In this document: positions 3,436 to 5,048 of the stretch, piece by piece
Position numbering within the stretch: position 1 is the stretch's first letter
How the letters are laid out: every line of letters begins with the position of its first letter
Source of the DNA: Dehalococcoidia bacterium UBA7891
GTDB lineage: Bacteria > Chloroflexota > Dehalococcoidia > Lucifugimonadales > UBA826
Assembly (NCBI GenBank): GCA_002500485.1
Contig: DLRJ01000136.1
Location: forward strand, 1-5,048
Reading direction: 5' to 3'
DNA length: 5,048 nucleotides
Translations under genes and position numbers: made by a program
Notes under the pieces: generated by a model
Seen by the model: only the letters and a program-made list of their open reading frames with translations
Databases searched by the model: none
What the model was told of the DNA's origin: nothing

Positions 3436-5048
3436 ATGAAAAGAGAAGAAGAAAAATCATATGCAGGTTTGTATCTGTTACTGAGTTTTATACTTGTACT
3501 GACGATGGCATGGGCAATGTGGGATGAAGCAGTAGGAAAGAGACCATGGAAAATGTATCAAACCCGGTTTTATGAGTTAGAGCAAGAGAAGGCTAGAGGG
3601 GAATACGGTAAAGCGACGGCAAAATTGAAATCACAAAGGCCGTCGTTGCAAGCATACCAAGTACATCTGGAGGATATTAACGAGGCGGACAGGTGTATGT
3701 CGTGTCATGTTGGTATTAACCGGAGAGAGAGTGTTTCCGGGGATCAGCCGTATGCAAGCCATCCAAGGAGGGACGTCTATCTTGGCAATCATCCATCGGA
3801 GAGGTTTGGTTGTGTGTTGTGTCATGAGGGGCAGGGAAGGGCGACCATAAGCCCTGAGAAAGCACATGGCGAAGTGGAGTACTGGTTGAAGCCAATGCAC
3901 AGAGGCAAAATAGCGCAATCTTCATGTACTAAGTGCCATGATAAAGGCGAGGAACTTGTAGGAGGAGAGGATATTGCGAAGGGGATAGCGTTGTTTGAAG
4001 GATTAGGCTGTTTCGGTTGTCATGAAACGAAAGGGTTTGGGGAAGACCGGAATAGTATGATAGGGCCTGACTTAACCGAGATAAGCAGCAAGGTGAATCC
4101 CGGATGGTTGCTTGAGTGGCTAAAGAATCCTAAACATTTCAGGCCAAGTACAAGGATGCCTGATTTCAGATTGGAAGAAGAGGGTGCCATGGCGATAACG
4201 TCATACCTCTGGCAGAATTCAGTAGGGTTTGAGTCTGGCAGGACGGAAGAGCTTGATAATGAAACGATAGACGAGGGTGCATATTTATACGAGAGTATAG
4301 GGTGTCTCGCATGCCATAGTGAGCTGGAGGAAGATGGCAGGGTCCACGGACCCAATCTTTCCCGGATTGGTGACAAGTCCAATTATGAGTATCTGGTCAG
4401 CTGGCTCTTAGCGCCTAAAGCACATCAACCGAAAACAAGTATGCCTGATATGAAACTTGAGGAAGAGGATGCAAAGTATGTAGCGTCGTTCCTGATGAGT
4501 CTAAAAGGTGAAGATGGATATGAAGACTTAACAAGTTCAGAGTGGTTAAACGATAGAGAGACTGCTAAAAAAGGAGAAGAGCTAGTAGGCCAATATGGTT
4601 GTTTCGGGTGCCATAAGATAACAGGAATGGAAGGGATGAGTAAGATAGGTGTTGAGCTTGACGAAGTAGGTTCTAAGCATATACATCTATTTGACTTTGG
4701 CTTGTTGGAAAAAGAAATACTTGAGGAAGTCGGACTGCACAATGCGCATGAAAACATTTCAAAGGCGAGGCGAGCGTGGTTTACGGAGAAATTAAGTGAC
4801 CCCAGGCAGTTTGATGAGGGACGTTATAAGAGGCCGAAAGACAGGTTAAAGATGCCGGACTTTGGTTTGTCCGCGGAAGAGATAGAGTCGTTATCTATTC
4901 TGTTGACAGGAATGAGAGAAGATACATTACCTGAAAATTATATTGCAGAGTTAACGGATGAAAAAAGGTATTTGATAGAGGGCAAAAGAGTAATTGATAA
5001 ATACAACTGTATGGGATGTCATCAGTTTACTATAGATACATTGTATTT
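3436..5048 (+). CDS. Membrane-anchored multihaem cytochrome c with tandem monohaem modules (3' end outside window)
   Basis: The frame is open from ATG 3436 to the window edge (537 codons, no stop). Residues 9-29 form one transmembrane helix without a cleavage site, after a charged N-terminus, so the rest should face the periplasm. Seven haem motifs are visible: C87 (CMSCH), C126 (CVLCH), C164 (CTKCH), C192 (CFGCH), C290 (CLACH), C389 (CFGCH) and C525 (CMGCH). The first three form a compact triheme head containing GCVLCHEGQGRAT. The others head class-I-like monohaem modules with an R/T-x-MPD motif after three of them (M241, M336, M473), likely the distal Met ligands. The third of these modules carries an insert of about 35 residues. 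An in-frame TGA (3421-3423) bounds the start; no clear Shine-Dalgarno precedes it. The stop of the cupredoxin gene is 33 bp upstream, so the two are probably co-transcribed. A role as membrane-linked electron entry or exit (cytochrome c1-like in a quinone-oxidising complex, or a periplasm-spanning wire) is inference. Confidence 0.85.
   Translation, partial: MKREEEKSYAGLYLLLSFILVLTMAWAMWDEAVGKRPWKMYQTRFYELEQEKARGEYGKATAKLKSQRPSLQAYQVHLEDINEADRCMSCHVGINRRESVSGDQPYASHPRRDVYLGNHPSERFGCVLCHEGQGRATISPEKAHGEVEYWLKPMHRGKIAQSSCTKCHDKGEELVGGEDIAKGIALFEGLGCFGCHETKGFGEDRNSMIGPDLTEISSKVNPGWLLEWLKNPKHFRPSTRMPDFRLEEEGAMAITSYLWQNSVGFESGRTEELDNETIDEGAYLYESIGCLACHSELEEDGRVHGPNLSRIGDKSNYEYLVSWLLAPKAHQPKTSMPDMKLEEEDAKYVASFLMSLKGEDGYEDLTSSEWLNDRETAKKGEELVGQYGCFGCHKITGMEGMSKIGVELDEVGSKHIHLFDFGLLEKEILEEVGLHNAHENISKARRAWFTEKLSDPRQFDEGRYKRPKDRLKMPDFGLSAEEIESLSILLTGMREDTLPENYIAELTDEKRYLIEGKRVIDKYNCMGCHQFTIDTLY

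Noticed and set aside
3210..4757. Several minus-strand open frames opposite the cupredoxin and multihaem cytochrome genes
   Set aside because: They are serine/proline/leucine-rich shadows of the + strand genes, whose motifs are unambiguous.
1..5048. CRISPR array or tRNA/rRNA genes
   Set aside because: No regularly spaced repeats and no cloverleaf or rRNA-like sequence were seen.

Overview
The window is AT-rich bacterial DNA. The coding content is almost entirely c-type cytochrome and copper-protein electron transfer on the + strand. The style of the proteins (an outer-membrane monohaem porin, a cupredoxin fused to a carboxypeptidase-regulatory-like domain, and a membrane-anchored array of tandem cytochrome c modules) resembles chemolithotrophs with large cytochrome inventories. 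An anammox planctomycete (Brocadia/Kuenenia/Scalindua type) is my best guess, but there is no taxonomic marker here and a Nitrospirota-like or other uncultured lineage cannot be excluded.

Left part (1-855): a minus-strand gene begins at a TTG at 57 and runs off the left edge. It has its own Shine-Dalgarno sequence and sigma70-type promoter, and its 19 visible residues resemble the N-terminus of a Na+/Ca2+ exchanger. Between it and the first cytochrome gene lies about 800 bp without a convincing protein gene. I read this stretch as two convergent small RNA genes. RNA-A (+, about 320-516) has an A-tract/UP-like region, a TTGACA-16-TAGAAT promoter, pairing 5' and 3' ends and a U-tailed terminator. 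RNA-B (-, about 616-521) has a TTGACT-16-TATAAT promoter, two stacked hairpins and a strong terminator. Their terminators sit back to back.

Right part (856-5048): three + strand genes follow. (1) An exported single-haem cytochrome fused to a predicted outer-membrane beta-barrel, resembling the Cyc2 family. (2) After a 300-bp gap containing RNA-like inverted repeats, an exported cupredoxin with a complete H/C/H/M type-1 copper ligand set. (3) 33 bp further on, an inner-membrane-anchored cytochrome with at least seven CxxCH motifs that is open at the right edge.

Taken together, the three proteins could carry electrons across the cell envelope: outer-membrane porin-cytochrome, periplasmic copper carrier, membrane-anchored multihaem cytochrome. 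The parts list parallels the Cyc2/rusticyanin/cytochrome pathway of acidophilic iron oxidisers. Direction of flow and natural donor or acceptor cannot be read from the sequence.
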